Position numbers and translations under genes: made by a program. DNA of 64,000 nucleotides from JAFAMS01 sp963715815 (lineage in GTDB: Bacteria > Vulcanimicrobiota > Vulcanimicrobiia > Vulcanimicrobiales > Vulcanimicrobiaceae), in contig OY970278.1 in assembly GCA_963715815.1 (NCBI GenBank), positions 744,001 through 808,000 of the forward strand, written 5' to 3'. Shown piece after piece: positions 1 to 7,472 of this stretch. The notes beneath the pieces are model-generated. The model searched no databases. It was given only the letters and a program-made list of their open reading frames with translations, and was not told where the DNA came from. Positions within the stretch are counted from its first letter, which is position 1; every line of letters starts with the position of its first letter.

Positions 1-1
1 G

Positions 2-1060
2 CTGTTCTGGCACGGTCACTTCACGAGCGCCTATCAAGGCAAGGGCATCACTGCGCAAGACATCCTGACGCAGAATCAGCTCTATCGCAGCTACGCGCTC
101 GGCAACATTCGCAAGCTGGCGCTCGCGGTCTCGCACGACCCCGCGATGCTCAAGTATCTCGACAATCGCGCCAATCGCGCGCAGCATCCGAATGAGAACT
201 ATGCGCGCGAGCTCATGGAGCTCTTCACGCTCGGAATCGGAAACTATTCGGAACAGGACGTTCGCGAATCGGCGCGCGCCTTCACCGGCTATACGCTCGA
301 CGCCGACGATCAATTCGTCTTCAATGCGCGTCAACACGACGACGGATCAAAGACGTTCCTCGGGCAGACGGGCAACTTCACCGGCGACGACATCGTCAAC
401 ATTATTTTCCAACAACCGGCCGCCGCGCAATTCTTCGCTAAGAAGCTGCTCGAGTTCTATGTCTACAGCGATCCCGAGCCGCAGCTCGTCGACGCGCTCG
501 CGTGGCAGTTGAAGAAAAATTACTTCGACCTCACGCCGGTCATGTCGGTGCTCTTGCGCAGCAACGTCTTTCACTCGGATCGCGCATATCGTGCGCTCGT
601 CAAGAGCCCGACCGAATTCGTGGTCGGCAGCTACAAGCTGTTCTCGATGCCGCCGGCGGCGGTCGATCAACCCATTTTGGGCGCGATGAACCGCATGGGT
701 CAGCGCCTTTTCTATCCGCCGAACGTCAAAGGTTGGGATGGTGGTGCAGCGTGGATCAACAGTGGGACCCTTCTGACACGCGAGAATCTCGCGAGCACGT
801 TGTGCGCGAACCCGCAGATGATGCAGACGGCGACGTGGCTCACGCAGGGCTCATCGCTGGACCCGAAAGCTCTCTCAGCGCACATCGTAACGCAAGTGCT
901 ACAAGGCGACATCTCGCCCGCATCGCGCGCACAGCTCGACGCTTATCTCAATGGAGCCGGGACATCGGCAATGGCGATGCTGAGCGGCGAGAACTTTGAA
1001 GAGCGCATTCGCGGCGCAGTGTATCTCGTAATGGCGACGCCCGCGTATCAATTGAGTTAG
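2..1060 (+). CDS. DUF1800 family protein, C-terminal part (5' end outside window)
   Basis: The reading frame is open from the first codon of the window and begins with FWHGHF, a hallmark of DUF1800 proteins. It continues through NENYARELMELFTLG and a GWDGG segment near the C-terminus. DUF1800 proteins are exported proteins of unclear function, almost always encoded just upstream of a DUF1501 protein, as here: the TAG stop is followed directly by the GTG of the next gene. About 350 residues are visible; the N-terminal part and the signal peptide lie upstream. Family assignment is firm, function is unknown. Confidence 0.88.
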   Translation: MFWHGHFTSAYQGKGITAQDILTQNQLYRSYALGNIRKLALAVSHDPAMLKYLDNRANRAQHPNENYARELMELFTLGIGNYSEQDVRESARAFTGYTLDADDQFVFNARQHDDGSKTFLGQTGNFTGDDIVNIIFQQPAAAQFFAKKLLEFYVYSDPEPQLVDALAWQLKKNYFDLTPVMSVLLRSNVFHSDRAYRALVKSPTEFVVGSYKLFSMPPAAVDQPILGAMNRMGQRLFYPPNVKGWDGGAAWINSGTLLTRENLASTLCANPQMMQTATWLTQGSSLDPKALSAHIVTQVLQGDISPASRAQLDAYLNGAGTSAMAMLSGENFEERIRGAVYLVMATPAYQLS

Positions 1061-2299
1061 GTGGCAAATATGCAATCTCGCGCCGGATTCTTACTCGGCT
1101 CGCTCTCCGGTCTCACCGTCGTTGCGAAAAACGCGGACTTCTTCGGCCGCGCGCTGGCGCAAGCGCCGCTGTCGGGCGTCACCGGTCCGGCCGACGACCA
1201 CGTCCTCGTGTTGATCAATCTGCAAGGCGGCAACGACGGCCTCAATTGCGTCGTACCGTATTCGATGCCGCAGTACTACAAGTTCCGTCCGAAGCTCGGC
1301 GTCGCGCAGAGCGACGTGCTGCGCCTCAACGATCAAGTCGGACTCAATCCGAACATGAAGTCGTTCAAAGCGATGTTCGATAAAGGACAAGTCGCCGTGA
1401 TTCAGGGCGTCGGTTATCCGAAGCCCGATCACTCGCACTTCCGCTCGCAAGAGATTTGGCAGACCGCGGATCCCGAAGGATACTCGGGCACCGGTTGGAT
1501 CGGCCGCTACTTAGATGCAGCGAGTCTTCCCAAAGACAATCTCTTCAACGCTCTGGCCGTCTCGCCGGTGCTTCCCGAGTTGTTCGGTTCGCGCACGGTC
1601 GACGTCCCCGCAATCGACGGCAATCTGCGCGGCTACGGACTCGCAAGCGATCGCAAAGCCGGTGGTGCAGCCGCGTTCCGCTCGATGCTCAGCGACACGA
1701 CGCAGCCATTCAACTCACCATATCTCGGTAAAGTCGCCGAGATCGAAGCCAATGCGCAACGCGGTTCCGAAGAGCTGCCGAAATTGGTCGCCAACTATAA
1801 AACTGACGCGCAATATCCCGCGACGAATCTCGGCCGCAGCCTCGCGCTAGCGGCGCAAATGATCGGAAGCCAAATCGGTACGCGCATCATTTACGTCGCA
1901 CACGGCAGCTTCGATACGCACACGAATCAAAAGGCCACGCAAGATCGTTTGCTCGAGCAATTCTCGGATGCCGTCTCGGCCTTCTACACCGATCTTGCAT
2001 CGCACGGAAATGACAAACGCGTACTCGCGATGACGTTCTCCGAATTCGGACGCCGCGTTGCAGAGAACGCGAGCGGCGGAACCGATCATGGTGAAGCTGC
2101 GCCGGTGTTCATGATCGGTGGTAGCGTCAAAGGCGGCGTTTACGCGAATCATCCGTCGCTCGACGATCTCGACAACGGTGACGTCAAGTATACGACCGAT
2201 TTCCGCAGCGTTTACGCGACGGTTATCGAGAAGTGGCTGGGCCGCTCGTCACAAGGAATCATCGCGGGAAGTTACCCGAGCTTACCCGTTATCGCTTAG
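1061..2299 (+). CDS. DUF1501 family exported protein
   Basis: 412 residues, full length for the family. Typical blocks are LINLQGGNDGLN near residue 50, DHSHFRSQEIWQ near residue 125 and TFSEFGRRVAENASGGTDHG near residue 325. These occur in DUF1501 proteins, which share the alkaline-phosphatase/sulfatase-like fold. The N-terminus (SRAGFLLGSLSGLTVVA) looks like a Tat-type or uncleaved export signal. The start is either the GTG touching the upstream stop or the ATG at 1070, three codons in. It forms a two-gene unit with the DUF1800 gene; the substrate is not known. Confidence 0.88.
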   Translation: MANMQSRAGFLLGSLSGLTVVAKNADFFGRALAQAPLSGVTGPADDHVLVLINLQGGNDGLNCVVPYSMPQYYKFRPKLGVAQSDVLRLNDQVGLNPNMKSFKAMFDKGQVAVIQGVGYPKPDHSHFRSQEIWQTADPEGYSGTGWIGRYLDAASLPKDNLFNALAVSPVLPELFGSRTVDVPAIDGNLRGYGLASDRKAGGAAAFRSMLSDTTQPFNSPYLGKVAEIEANAQRGSEELPKLVANYKTDAQYPATNLGRSLALAAQMIGSQIGTRIIYVAHGSFDTHTNQKATQDRLLEQFSDAVSAFYTDLASHGNDKRVLAMTFSEFGRRVAENASGGTDHGEAAPVFMIGGSVKGGVYANHPSLDDLDNGDVKYTTDFRSVYATVIEKWLGRSSQGIIAGSYPSLPVIA

Positions 2300-2337
2300 T
2301 CGCGAGGCAGGTGTCGCCGCCCCGCGAAGCTCGCCGC

Positions 2338-2475
2338 ATGGAACGCGACGAGGACCAGGACCCGCCGAAGACGCCGCCCGACGGCCTCGATATCGACGAA
2401 GGCCTCGACCCGTACGACGAAGAGCTCGCCGAGTCGTTTCCCGCGTCCGACCCGCCCTCGAGCATCGAGCCGTAG
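2338..2475 (+). CDS. small acidic protein with ESFPASDPPS motif
   Basis: A 45-residue, strongly acidic and proline-rich protein ending in ELAESFPASDPPSSIEP. The ESFPASDPPS core recurs in small uncharacterised proteins of many bacteria. I take the ATG at 2338 rather than the longer frame from 2233, because the extra N-terminus overlaps the end of the DUF1501 gene and carries no conserved look. No function can be assigned. Confidence 0.6.
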   Translation: MERDEDQDPPKTPPDGLDIDEGLDPYDEELAESFPASDPPSSIEP

Positions 2476-2503
2476 CTGCACCCAGAGTTCGCTCCGGGGA
2501 CAA

Positions 2504-2524
2504 TGCATATAGTTGGAAAATGCC
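2504..2524. promoter_or_regulatory. 21-bp operator-like motif, copy 1 (upstream of MaoC gene)
   Basis: The block from TGCATATAG to AAAATGCC is repeated at 2991-3011 with only two mismatches (19/21). Its ends form an imperfect inverted repeat (GCATAT / AAATGC), as expected for a dimeric repressor. The part TGCATATAG could also serve as an extended -10 element. I infer it is the binding site of the PhaQ-type repressor encoded at 3007. Confidence 0.5.
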
Positions 2525-2539
2525 GAATCCAGCACGGTA

Positions 2540-2983
2540 ATGGATTTCACGGAAGGCCAGAGCGCCTCGCTGACCCGTGTGGTCTCAGCTGCGGACGTCG
2601 AGGGGTTCGCCGCAGTCACTGGCGACACCAACCCCGTCCACCTCGATGAGACTTACGCGGCCGGCACCCGCTTCGGACGACGAATCGCTCACGGAATGCT
2701 TGCCGTCTCGTACATCTCGGCGATCCTGGGAACGAAATTTCCCGGTCCCGGGACGATCTATCTGAGTCAGAGCGTCAATTTCTTGGCACCCGTCTACCTC
2801 GGCGACACGATCACGGCGACCGTCACCGTCTCGAAATTCCGCGCCGAGAAAGGCGTCCTCACGCTGCTGACCCAGTGCACGAACCAGGACGGCGTGAAGG
2901 TCGTCGACGGCCAGGCAGTGGTCCTCGTGACCGACGTGCGCTCGGCCGCTCCCGAGCAAGCGAGCGCCGAAACCGCGGCTTGA
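2540..2983 (+). CDS. MaoC-family (R)-specific enoyl-CoA hydratase (PhaJ-like)
   Basis: A 147-residue single hot-dog domain. The catalytic Asp/His motif is visible in TGDTNPVHLDETYA, followed by FGRRIAHGML. Family members hydrate trans-2-enoyl-CoA to (R)-3-hydroxyacyl-CoA and so feed beta-oxidation intermediates to PHA synthase. The neighbouring PhaQ-type regulator and phasin-like gene support the PHA role here. I prefer the ATG at 2540; a TTG at 2513 would add nine residues and overlap the operator-like motif. A general MaoC dehydratase of another pathway remains possible. Confidence 0.8.
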   Translation: MDFTEGQSASLTRVVSAADVEGFAAVTGDTNPVHLDETYAAGTRFGRRIAHGMLAVSYISAILGTKFPGPGTIYLSQSVNFLAPVYLGDTITATVTVSKFRAEKGVLTLLTQCTNQDGVKVVDGQAVVLVTDVRSAAPEQASAETAA

Positions 2984-2990
2984 CCAGTAC

Positions 2991-3011
2991 TGCATATAGG
3001 TGTAAAATGCC
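2991..3011. promoter_or_regulatory. 21-bp operator-like motif, copy 2 (upstream of PadR/PhaQ gene)
   Basis: This is the second copy of the 2504-2524 motif (19/21 identical). It overlaps the ATG at 3007 of the regulator gene. If TGCATATAG is an extended -10, transcription would begin at or next to that ATG, giving a leaderless mRNA. Placement in front of the repressor's own gene suggests autoregulation. This is inferred from position and repetition. Confidence 0.5.
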
Positions 3012-3417
3012 ACTATCCCCAGAGATGAAGAACGATACAGAACCCGCCCGGGGTAAAGAAGCCGGGCTCCCTCCGCGAGGGACCCCCAAGAACTATCTGA
3101 TGGCTTGGCTGCTGGTAATGCTCAAAGACTATCAACTACACGGCTATGACCTCATGAAAGCTCTCAAGGAAAACTTTGCGGTAGTCTCCGACCCGGGGAC
3201 GGTCTACAGGGCGCTCCGGCAACTCGAACGCGACGGCTACATCACGTCATGGTGGGACCCCAAAGAACAAGGTCCGGCGCGACGTGTCTATACGCTCACT
3301 GACGCAGGGTCAGCGGCACTCGATATCTGGCGCTCGTCGCTCGAACAGTACCGGTCGAACTTGGACGCGTTCTTCAGCCTCTACACCGGAAAGTGGAGTA
3401 AAAAGAACGATGAGTAA
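3007..3417 (+). CDS. phaQ: PadR-family regulator, PhaQ (PHB-responsive repressor) type
   Basis: 136 residues. The winged helix spans roughly residues 25-100 (LHGYDLMKALKENF, TVYRALRQLERDGYI, ARRVYTLTDAG). The tail SLEQYRSNLDAFFSLYTG is the part that separates PhaQ-type PHB-responsive repressors from other PadR proteins. PhaQ in Bacillus represses itself and the phasin gene and is released by polyhydroxybutyrate. Here it overlaps the phasin-like gene by eight bases and lies next to a PhaJ-like gene, so the same logic is likely. The start is the ATG at 3007; a second ATG at 3025 is possible. No PHA synthase is in the window. Confidence 0.78.
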   Translation: MPLSPEMKNDTEPARGKEAGLPPRGTPKNYLMAWLLVMLKDYQLHGYDLMKALKENFAVVSDPGTVYRALRQLERDGYITSWWDPKEQGPARRVYTLTDAGSAALDIWRSSLEQYRSNLDAFFSLYTGKWSKKNDE

Positions 3418-3838
3418 CGATCAAACCAAGAGCTATCTCGACCTCATGAGCGGCACGTACGGGCTTCTGATGGAAGCCGCTGCGAATGCGAATCACCGCT
3501 TCCTCGAGCACATGAAGTCCTCGTACGAGATCGCGTCGCGTCCTTACACGTCGACCGCGTTCGAAGCGGCGTACCGTGAGAACCTCGAGCGCGCCGGACA
3601 GCTCGTCGAGCTGAACGTCGCAGCTGCGCAAAAGAGCGGATCCGAATCGGCCGTGCTTGCCGAGAAACTCGCGAAGCAGGGCGCCGAGTGGCAAGAGACC
3701 GCAGTGGAAACGTTGCGTGGGCTTTTTCGCACCGGAATCAGCAACATCTCCTACGTCAAAGACGCTGCCAACCAAACCTATGAAGGCTTTACCAAGCGCG
3801 TCGAAGAGATCCAGCACGCAACGGTCTCGTCAAACTAA
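3410..3838 (+). CDS. phasin-like protein
   Basis: 142 residues, all helical and rich in Ala, Glu and Gln, with no signal peptide: YLDLMSGTYGLLMEAAANAN at the start and ETLRGLFRTGISNISYVKDA later. Size, composition and the helix pattern match phasins, the proteins that coat PHA granules. The ATG at 3410 overlaps the stop of the PhaQ-type gene, so the two are co-transcribed and probably translationally coupled. A strong terminator follows at 3873. Sequence similarity among phasins is low, so the call rests partly on context. Confidence 0.65.
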   Translation: MSNDQTKSYLDLMSGTYGLLMEAAANANHRFLEHMKSSYEIASRPYTSTAFEAAYRENLERAGQLVELNVAAAQKSGSESAVLAEKLAKQGAEWQETAVETLRGLFRTGISNISYVKDAANQTYEGFTKRVEEIQHATVSSN

Positions 3839-3872
3839 GCCGAAGCGTAAGAAAAAGTAGATCGACTAACCC

Positions 3873-3904
3873 AAGCGGCCCCTAAAGGGGCCGCTTTCAT
3901 TTTA
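3873..3904 (+). terminator. rho-independent terminator of the phaQ-phasin unit
   Basis: A perfect 10-bp stem (AAGCGGCCCC / GGGGCCGCTT) with a TAAA loop, followed by TCATTTTA. It sits 34 bases after the phasin stop. Confidence 0.85.
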
Positions 3905-3921
3905 GCGCAAGAGGCGCCGCG

Positions 3922-4467
3922 ATGAGCGCGCCGGGTCAACGTTTGCGTGATGCCTCGAACGTCACGATCGAACCGCTCGATCGCAACGACGAGTCGGAGG
4001 TTGCCGCGCTGCTGCGCGCGCTGCCCGAACGCGATCTGCTCTTCGTCGGATTTGATATCAACGATGATACGGTGATTCGGAGCTGGACCGATCCCGCCAG
4101 CAAGAGCAACGCCGTCGGCGCGGTTGCGCGGCGCAATGGGAAAATCGTCGGCTTCACTGTTCTACAGCGCGATCGGGCAAAGTGGAAGCGCCATCTCGGC
4201 AGCATTCTGGTCGTCGTTTCCAACGATGCGCGCGGTTTGGGTTTGGGTACGCTGCTCGTCGATCGTACGATCCAGCTCGCCGGTGAGCTCGGCCTCGAGC
4301 GGATCGTCGCGCGCATGTTGGTCGAAGATCGCGACACGGTACGCGTTTTTGAAAAGCTGGGCTTTCGTCACGAAGGCCTGTTGATCGATCACGCCAAGGC
4401 GTCGGATGGCACGCTCTACGACATCGCGTACATGGGACTCTCGCTACGCAAAGCATCCTCTTCCTAG
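3922..4467 (+). CDS. GNAT-family N-acetyltransferase
   Basis: 181 residues with one GNAT fold. The acetyl-CoA binding region is SNDARGLGLGTLLVDRTIQL (about residues 94-113), followed by EKLGFRHEGLL near the C-terminus. The layout resembles RimJ/RimL- or PhnO-type acetyltransferases; the acceptor is unknown. It starts 18 bases after the terminator of the PHA unit and its end overlaps the coding region of the downstream metallo-hydrolase. Confidence 0.8.
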   Translation: MSAPGQRLRDASNVTIEPLDRNDESEVAALLRALPERDLLFVGFDINDDTVIRSWTDPASKSNAVGAVARRNGKIVGFTVLQRDRAKWKRHLGSILVVVSNDARGLGLGTLLVDRTIQLAGELGLERIVARMLVEDRDTVRVFEKLGFRHEGLLIDHAKASDGTLYDIAYMGLSLRKASSS

Positions 4468-4520
4468 GAACCGGCGGCGCGCGGTTCGTTGTAGCGCGTC
4501 AAATTCGCGCCTCGGGCGGA

Positions 4521-5240
4521 ATGTGGTGGCGTTTCGGTAACACGCAGCTCCACGTCGATCCCGGGCCCGGCGCACTCGTGCGTGCGCTCTCGCACGTGCC
4601 GCCGTGCGAGCCGGCACAGCTCGATGCGATCGTGCTCTCGCACAAGCATCTCGATCACGCCGCGGACGCTAACGTGATGATCGAAGCAATGTCGCAAGGT
4701 GGATGGCGCCCGCGCGGGATGGTGCTCGCGCCGCAAGATGCAGTTGAAGGCGAACCCGTCATCTTCCCGTATTTGCGACGCTTCGTTCCGCGTTGGGAAC
4801 AGCTGCGCGAGCACGGCGGTCCGTATATGATCGGCGAAGTCGAGATCACCGGCTCGATCCGTCACAATCATCCGGTCGAGACGTATGGTTTACACTTGCG
4901 CTATCCGAATGGCGGCAACGAGGTCCGCGTCTCGTATCTTCCGTGCACGCGTTACTTCGATGGCTTGATCACCGACTACGCGGCGTACAAGCCAGATGCA
5001 CTCATCGTCAACGTGCTTCGCTACGAAGACAAGCTGGATGTCGACCACATGACCTTCGAACAGGCAAAGTCGATCATTGCGGCAGTTCGTCCGCGTGTCG
5101 CGGTGCTCACGCATTTCGGAACGCGGATGCTCGAAGCCGATCCGCGTAAGCTCGCACAGTCTGTTGAAGACGAGCTTGGCTTACGCGTCTACGCCGCGCG
5201 TGACGGCTGGACGCTCGATCTCGAAAACGAGCTGGTCTAG
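4521..5240 (+). CDS. MBL-fold metallo-hydrolase (start uncertain)
   Basis: A metallo-beta-lactamase fold protein with the zinc motif HxHxDH in LSHKHLDHAADAN and a later histidine in LTHFGTRM. The first legal start codon is the ATG at 4521, but the family's N-terminal strand is readable in the same frame upstream of it from 4455: ILFLGTGGARFVVARQIRAS. No ATG, GTG or TTG precedes that segment; the nearest candidate is an ACG at 4446 inside the GNAT gene. Either a non-standard start or a sequence error is involved. The substrate is unknown. Confidence 0.8.
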   Translation: MWWRFGNTQLHVDPGPGALVRALSHVPPCEPAQLDAIVLSHKHLDHAADANVMIEAMSQGGWRPRGMVLAPQDAVEGEPVIFPYLRRFVPRWEQLREHGGPYMIGEVEITGSIRHNHPVETYGLHLRYPNGGNEVRVSYLPCTRYFDGLITDYAAYKPDALIVNVLRYEDKLDVDHMTFEQAKSIIAAVRPRVAVLTHFGTRMLEADPRKLAQSVEDELGLRVYAARDGWTLDLENELV

Positions 5241-5677
5241 ATTTTCCCGAACGTTAGCAGCGTCGGCACGGTCGTGCGCCGCACGACTCCGAAGACCACG
5301 GCTTCGACGCTTTCTGCGTCATTGCCGCGCGTCAGGCCACCGATGAGTAAATCTGGTTTCTGACGGTCGATCAGCGCGACGACCTCGACAATAGGATCGC
5401 CTTCGAGATATTCGGTCGTCACGTTGCCGGCGGCTGCAAATAATTCTTTGAGCCGCTTGAACTCAGTCGATGCAACCTCGGCCATCGCGCGATGTAGGTC
5501 GTCGAGGATTGGTTGTTTGGTAAACGCGCGATCCCAGATAGGCGATTTACGCGGCGGCCATCCGACAAGGACACACATGATCTCGTGCTTGGTACCCGCG
5601 GCTTTCAACATTTCGACCGAGCGCTGAAGTCCAGCGAAGCCGTCGTCAGAACCGTCGAAGATAACCAGAAGCCTCAT
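5237..5677 (-). CDS. universal stress protein (UspA-like)
   Basis: 146 residues. It starts with the beta strand LLVIFDGSDDG, which places Asp near the nucleotide pocket, and ends in a strand with PTLLTF. Between them is LIGGLTRGND, resembling the G-rich ATP site of Usp domains although the canonical GxxG-S motif is degenerate. Usp domains act as stress-related nucleotide-binding proteins in the cytoplasm. The last bases overlap the end of the convergent metallo-hydrolase gene by four bases. Confidence 0.65.
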   Translation of the reverse strand: MRLLVIFDGSDDGFAGLQRSVEMLKAAGTKHEIMCVLVGWPPRKSPIWDRAFTKQPILDDLHRAMAEVASTEFKRLKELFAAAGNVTTEYLEGDPIVEVVALIDRQKPDLLIGGLTRGNDAESVEAVVFGVVRRTTVPTLLTFGKI

Positions 5678-5728
5678 GGCGCGCTCATTTGGCAGGTTTC
5701 GACTCGCGTCCTGGCCTTATCCGTCCCC

Positions 5729-5965
5729 ATGGACAAGCTAAGTTTCGCCAAAGATATCCGGCCCATGTTCACCGACATCGACGTCGCCCACATGAAGAAT
5801 GCCGGCCTGGATCTCTCCAATCGGGACAGCGTGATGAAGAGCGCCGACGCGATCTACAAAACCGTCAGCGAAGGCACGATGCCGCCGCCGAACACCGGCG
5901 AGCGCTGGACGCCCGATATGTGCGCCAAGTTCAAAGAGTGGCAGACTCAGGGCTGTCCGCCTTAG
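5729..5965 (+). CDS. small conserved protein, FAKDIRPMF family
   Basis: 78 residues: FAKDIRPMFTDIDVAHM near the N-terminus and TMPPPNTGERWTPDMCAKF near the end, finishing in QGCPP. Small proteins with this layout are common in Proteobacteria and Acidobacteria. They resemble the region preceding c-type cytochrome or PSD domains but have no CxxCH, so no haem is expected. I take the ATG at 5729; the longer frame from 5513 runs antisense through the stress protein gene. It is transcribed away from that gene, 51 bases apart. Function unknown. Confidence 0.65.
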   Translation: MDKLSFAKDIRPMFTDIDVAHMKNAGLDLSNRDSVMKSADAIYKTVSEGTMPPPNTGERWTPDMCAKFKEWQTQGCPP

Positions 5966-5966
5966 G

Positions 5967-6383
5967 CTAATCCTTGTCGGGTGACGTCCAGACTTGTTCG
6001 ATGATTAGCCACGCACCGTTCTCGTAACGATAAACCGTCATATACGAACCGGTTGATTTCTTGATCTTGCCGGTCGCGCGAAGCGTCAATGTTTCGTTCC
6101 AGCGTCCGCTATCATACGCAAGATCGCCGGATGCGTGCGTGGTGACGTTATGAAAGTGCATGTCGCTGACGTACATTTTCATGGCGCCCGTGTAGAGCAT
6201 TCTGATGGCTTTGCTGCCCTTGAAACGGGTGCCGTCGGCGAGAACGAAAACGCCGTCGGGAGCGTAGAGCGCGACGCACGCGTCAAGGTGTCGCGCGTGA
6301 ATCGTGCTCGCCCACGCATTCCGTAGCGCTGGAAAATCCGGCGCCGGATATGCGAGAATTGCAGCGAGGATAAACGCCAGCAC
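5967..6383 (-). CDS. exported NTF2-like (DUF4440/SnoaL-type) protein
   Basis: 138 residues. A hydrophobic export segment (LAFILAAILAYPAP) is followed by an NTF2-like domain: FPALRNAWASTIHARHLDAC, YAPDGVFVLADG and AWLIIEQVWTSP at the end. Such domains are small-ligand binders or steroid-isomerase-like enzymes. The start is the GTG overlapping the TAG stop of the upstream gene by one base, so the gene is translationally coupled to it. It is the last gene of the response regulator-kinase-adhesin unit. Confidence 0.68.
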   Translation of the reverse strand: MLAFILAAILAYPAPDFPALRNAWASTIHARHLDACVALYAPDGVFVLADGTRFKGSKAIRMLYTGAMKMYVSDMHFHNVTTHASGDLAYDSGRWNETLTLRATGKIKKSTGSYMTVYRYENGAWLIIEQVWTSPDKD

Positions 6384-7462
6384 TAGGGCGGCGGTCTTCG
6401 ATACGGAGCTGGTCCGACCTCGTGTTGTTGGCGTGCGCGTTCGAGCGGTGCGCGAACCTGTCCCCAATGCGCAGGGAGTTGACGTCGCGTCATCAGCGAG
6501 CCGTCGTATAGATAGACGCGACCTTGACGCGTTACGACGTTGACGAGCGGGCCGCCGCCGCCCACGCGCGCGTTGGCCTCGCCATTGCGATTGTTGAATT
6601 GCGACGGATGATCGAAGTTCTGATAGATCTGGCCGGGTTGGCCTTTGACTGCAATGTTGGCGCCGCCGTTCACGCCGAGCGCAACGTGGCCCGTTACCGT
6701 TTCAAAACGCGCGAGTCCGGGTTGAAACGATCCGTTGTTATACACGATCGAGCCGCGCTCGCTCGTTGCTTCGATTTGCTTGACATCGCAGCGCTGGAAG
6801 ATCATGTTGTTGAGCGCAGTGCGCGTACGCAGCCGATCGAATTGTGAATCGACGACGAATATCTGCCCGCGCAGATTTTGGACGAACGCATCGCCGCTGA
6901 CATTGTGCAGCACGAGGGGTCCGGCTCGTTGCTGCGCGATCAGCTGTCCGTGATAATTCTCGATGCGCGTGCCGCCGGTGCCGTTGATCGATAGCACCGA
7001 AGTATCCGCGGGGATGTAAACCGTCGACTGATAGGGCGGAACTTGAATCCGTAGCGTGTCGTGCACGCCGGGCGGGATCTGAACCGGAAACTCTTCGGGT
7101 CCGAGCGTCAGCTGTTGACCGTCCGGCGCGGGTACTGATACGGCGGGGATTGGGACCGAATAGGGCACCGACGGATTGATCCCAGGCGTGCGGCCGCCCG
7201 GACGGCGCTGGACGATCGGGGGCTCGCCGCCGCCGTCGTCTACGCTGATCTGCGGGCGATCCCAGGTCTGGATCGTTATCGGCATGCTGTGCTGGATGAG
7301 GACGATGGGCTGATTCGAGGCGTCAATAGGCGGCGAGTCCGCGCTGGCTGCGCGGCCCGTTCCCAAAAGACAGAATGCGAACAAGGCTGCTGCCGCAACC
7401 CTTCGCGCCACGAGGCTCGGACCCACGAAGCAAGCGTACACCCCAAGATTAAGAGCGGTCAT
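6383..7462 (-). CDS. exported DUF4097-like adhesin/beta-repeat protein
   Basis: 359 residues from the ATG at 7462; a longer frame upstream overlaps the kinase gene. An N-terminal signal (AAAALFAFCLLGTGRAASA) is followed by a proline-rich segment (residues about 60-140). From about residue 150 there are repeating short strands (STVYIPADTSVLSINGTGG, GPLVLHNVSGDAFVQNLRG), as in DUF4097-type beta-helix domains. It is encoded downstream of a two-component system and just before an NTF2-like protein, so it may be the output or the sensed envelope component. Specific function unknown. Confidence 0.6.
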   Translation of the reverse strand: MTALNLGVYACFVGPSLVARRVAAAALFAFCLLGTGRAASADSPPIDASNQPIVLIQHSMPITIQTWDRPQISVDDGGGEPPIVQRRPGGRTPGINPSVPYSVPIPAVSVPAPDGQQLTLGPEEFPVQIPPGVHDTLRIQVPPYQSTVYIPADTSVLSINGTGGTRIENYHGQLIAQQRAGPLVLHNVSGDAFVQNLRGQIFVVDSQFDRLRTRTALNNMIFQRCDVKQIEATSERGSIVYNNGSFQPGLARFETVTGHVALGVNGGANIAVKGQPGQIYQNFDHPSQFNNRNGEANARVGGGGPLVNVVTRQGRVYLYDGSLMTRRQLPAHWGQVRAPLERARQQHEVGPAPYRRPPP

Positions 7463-7472
7463 TGGGATTCGT

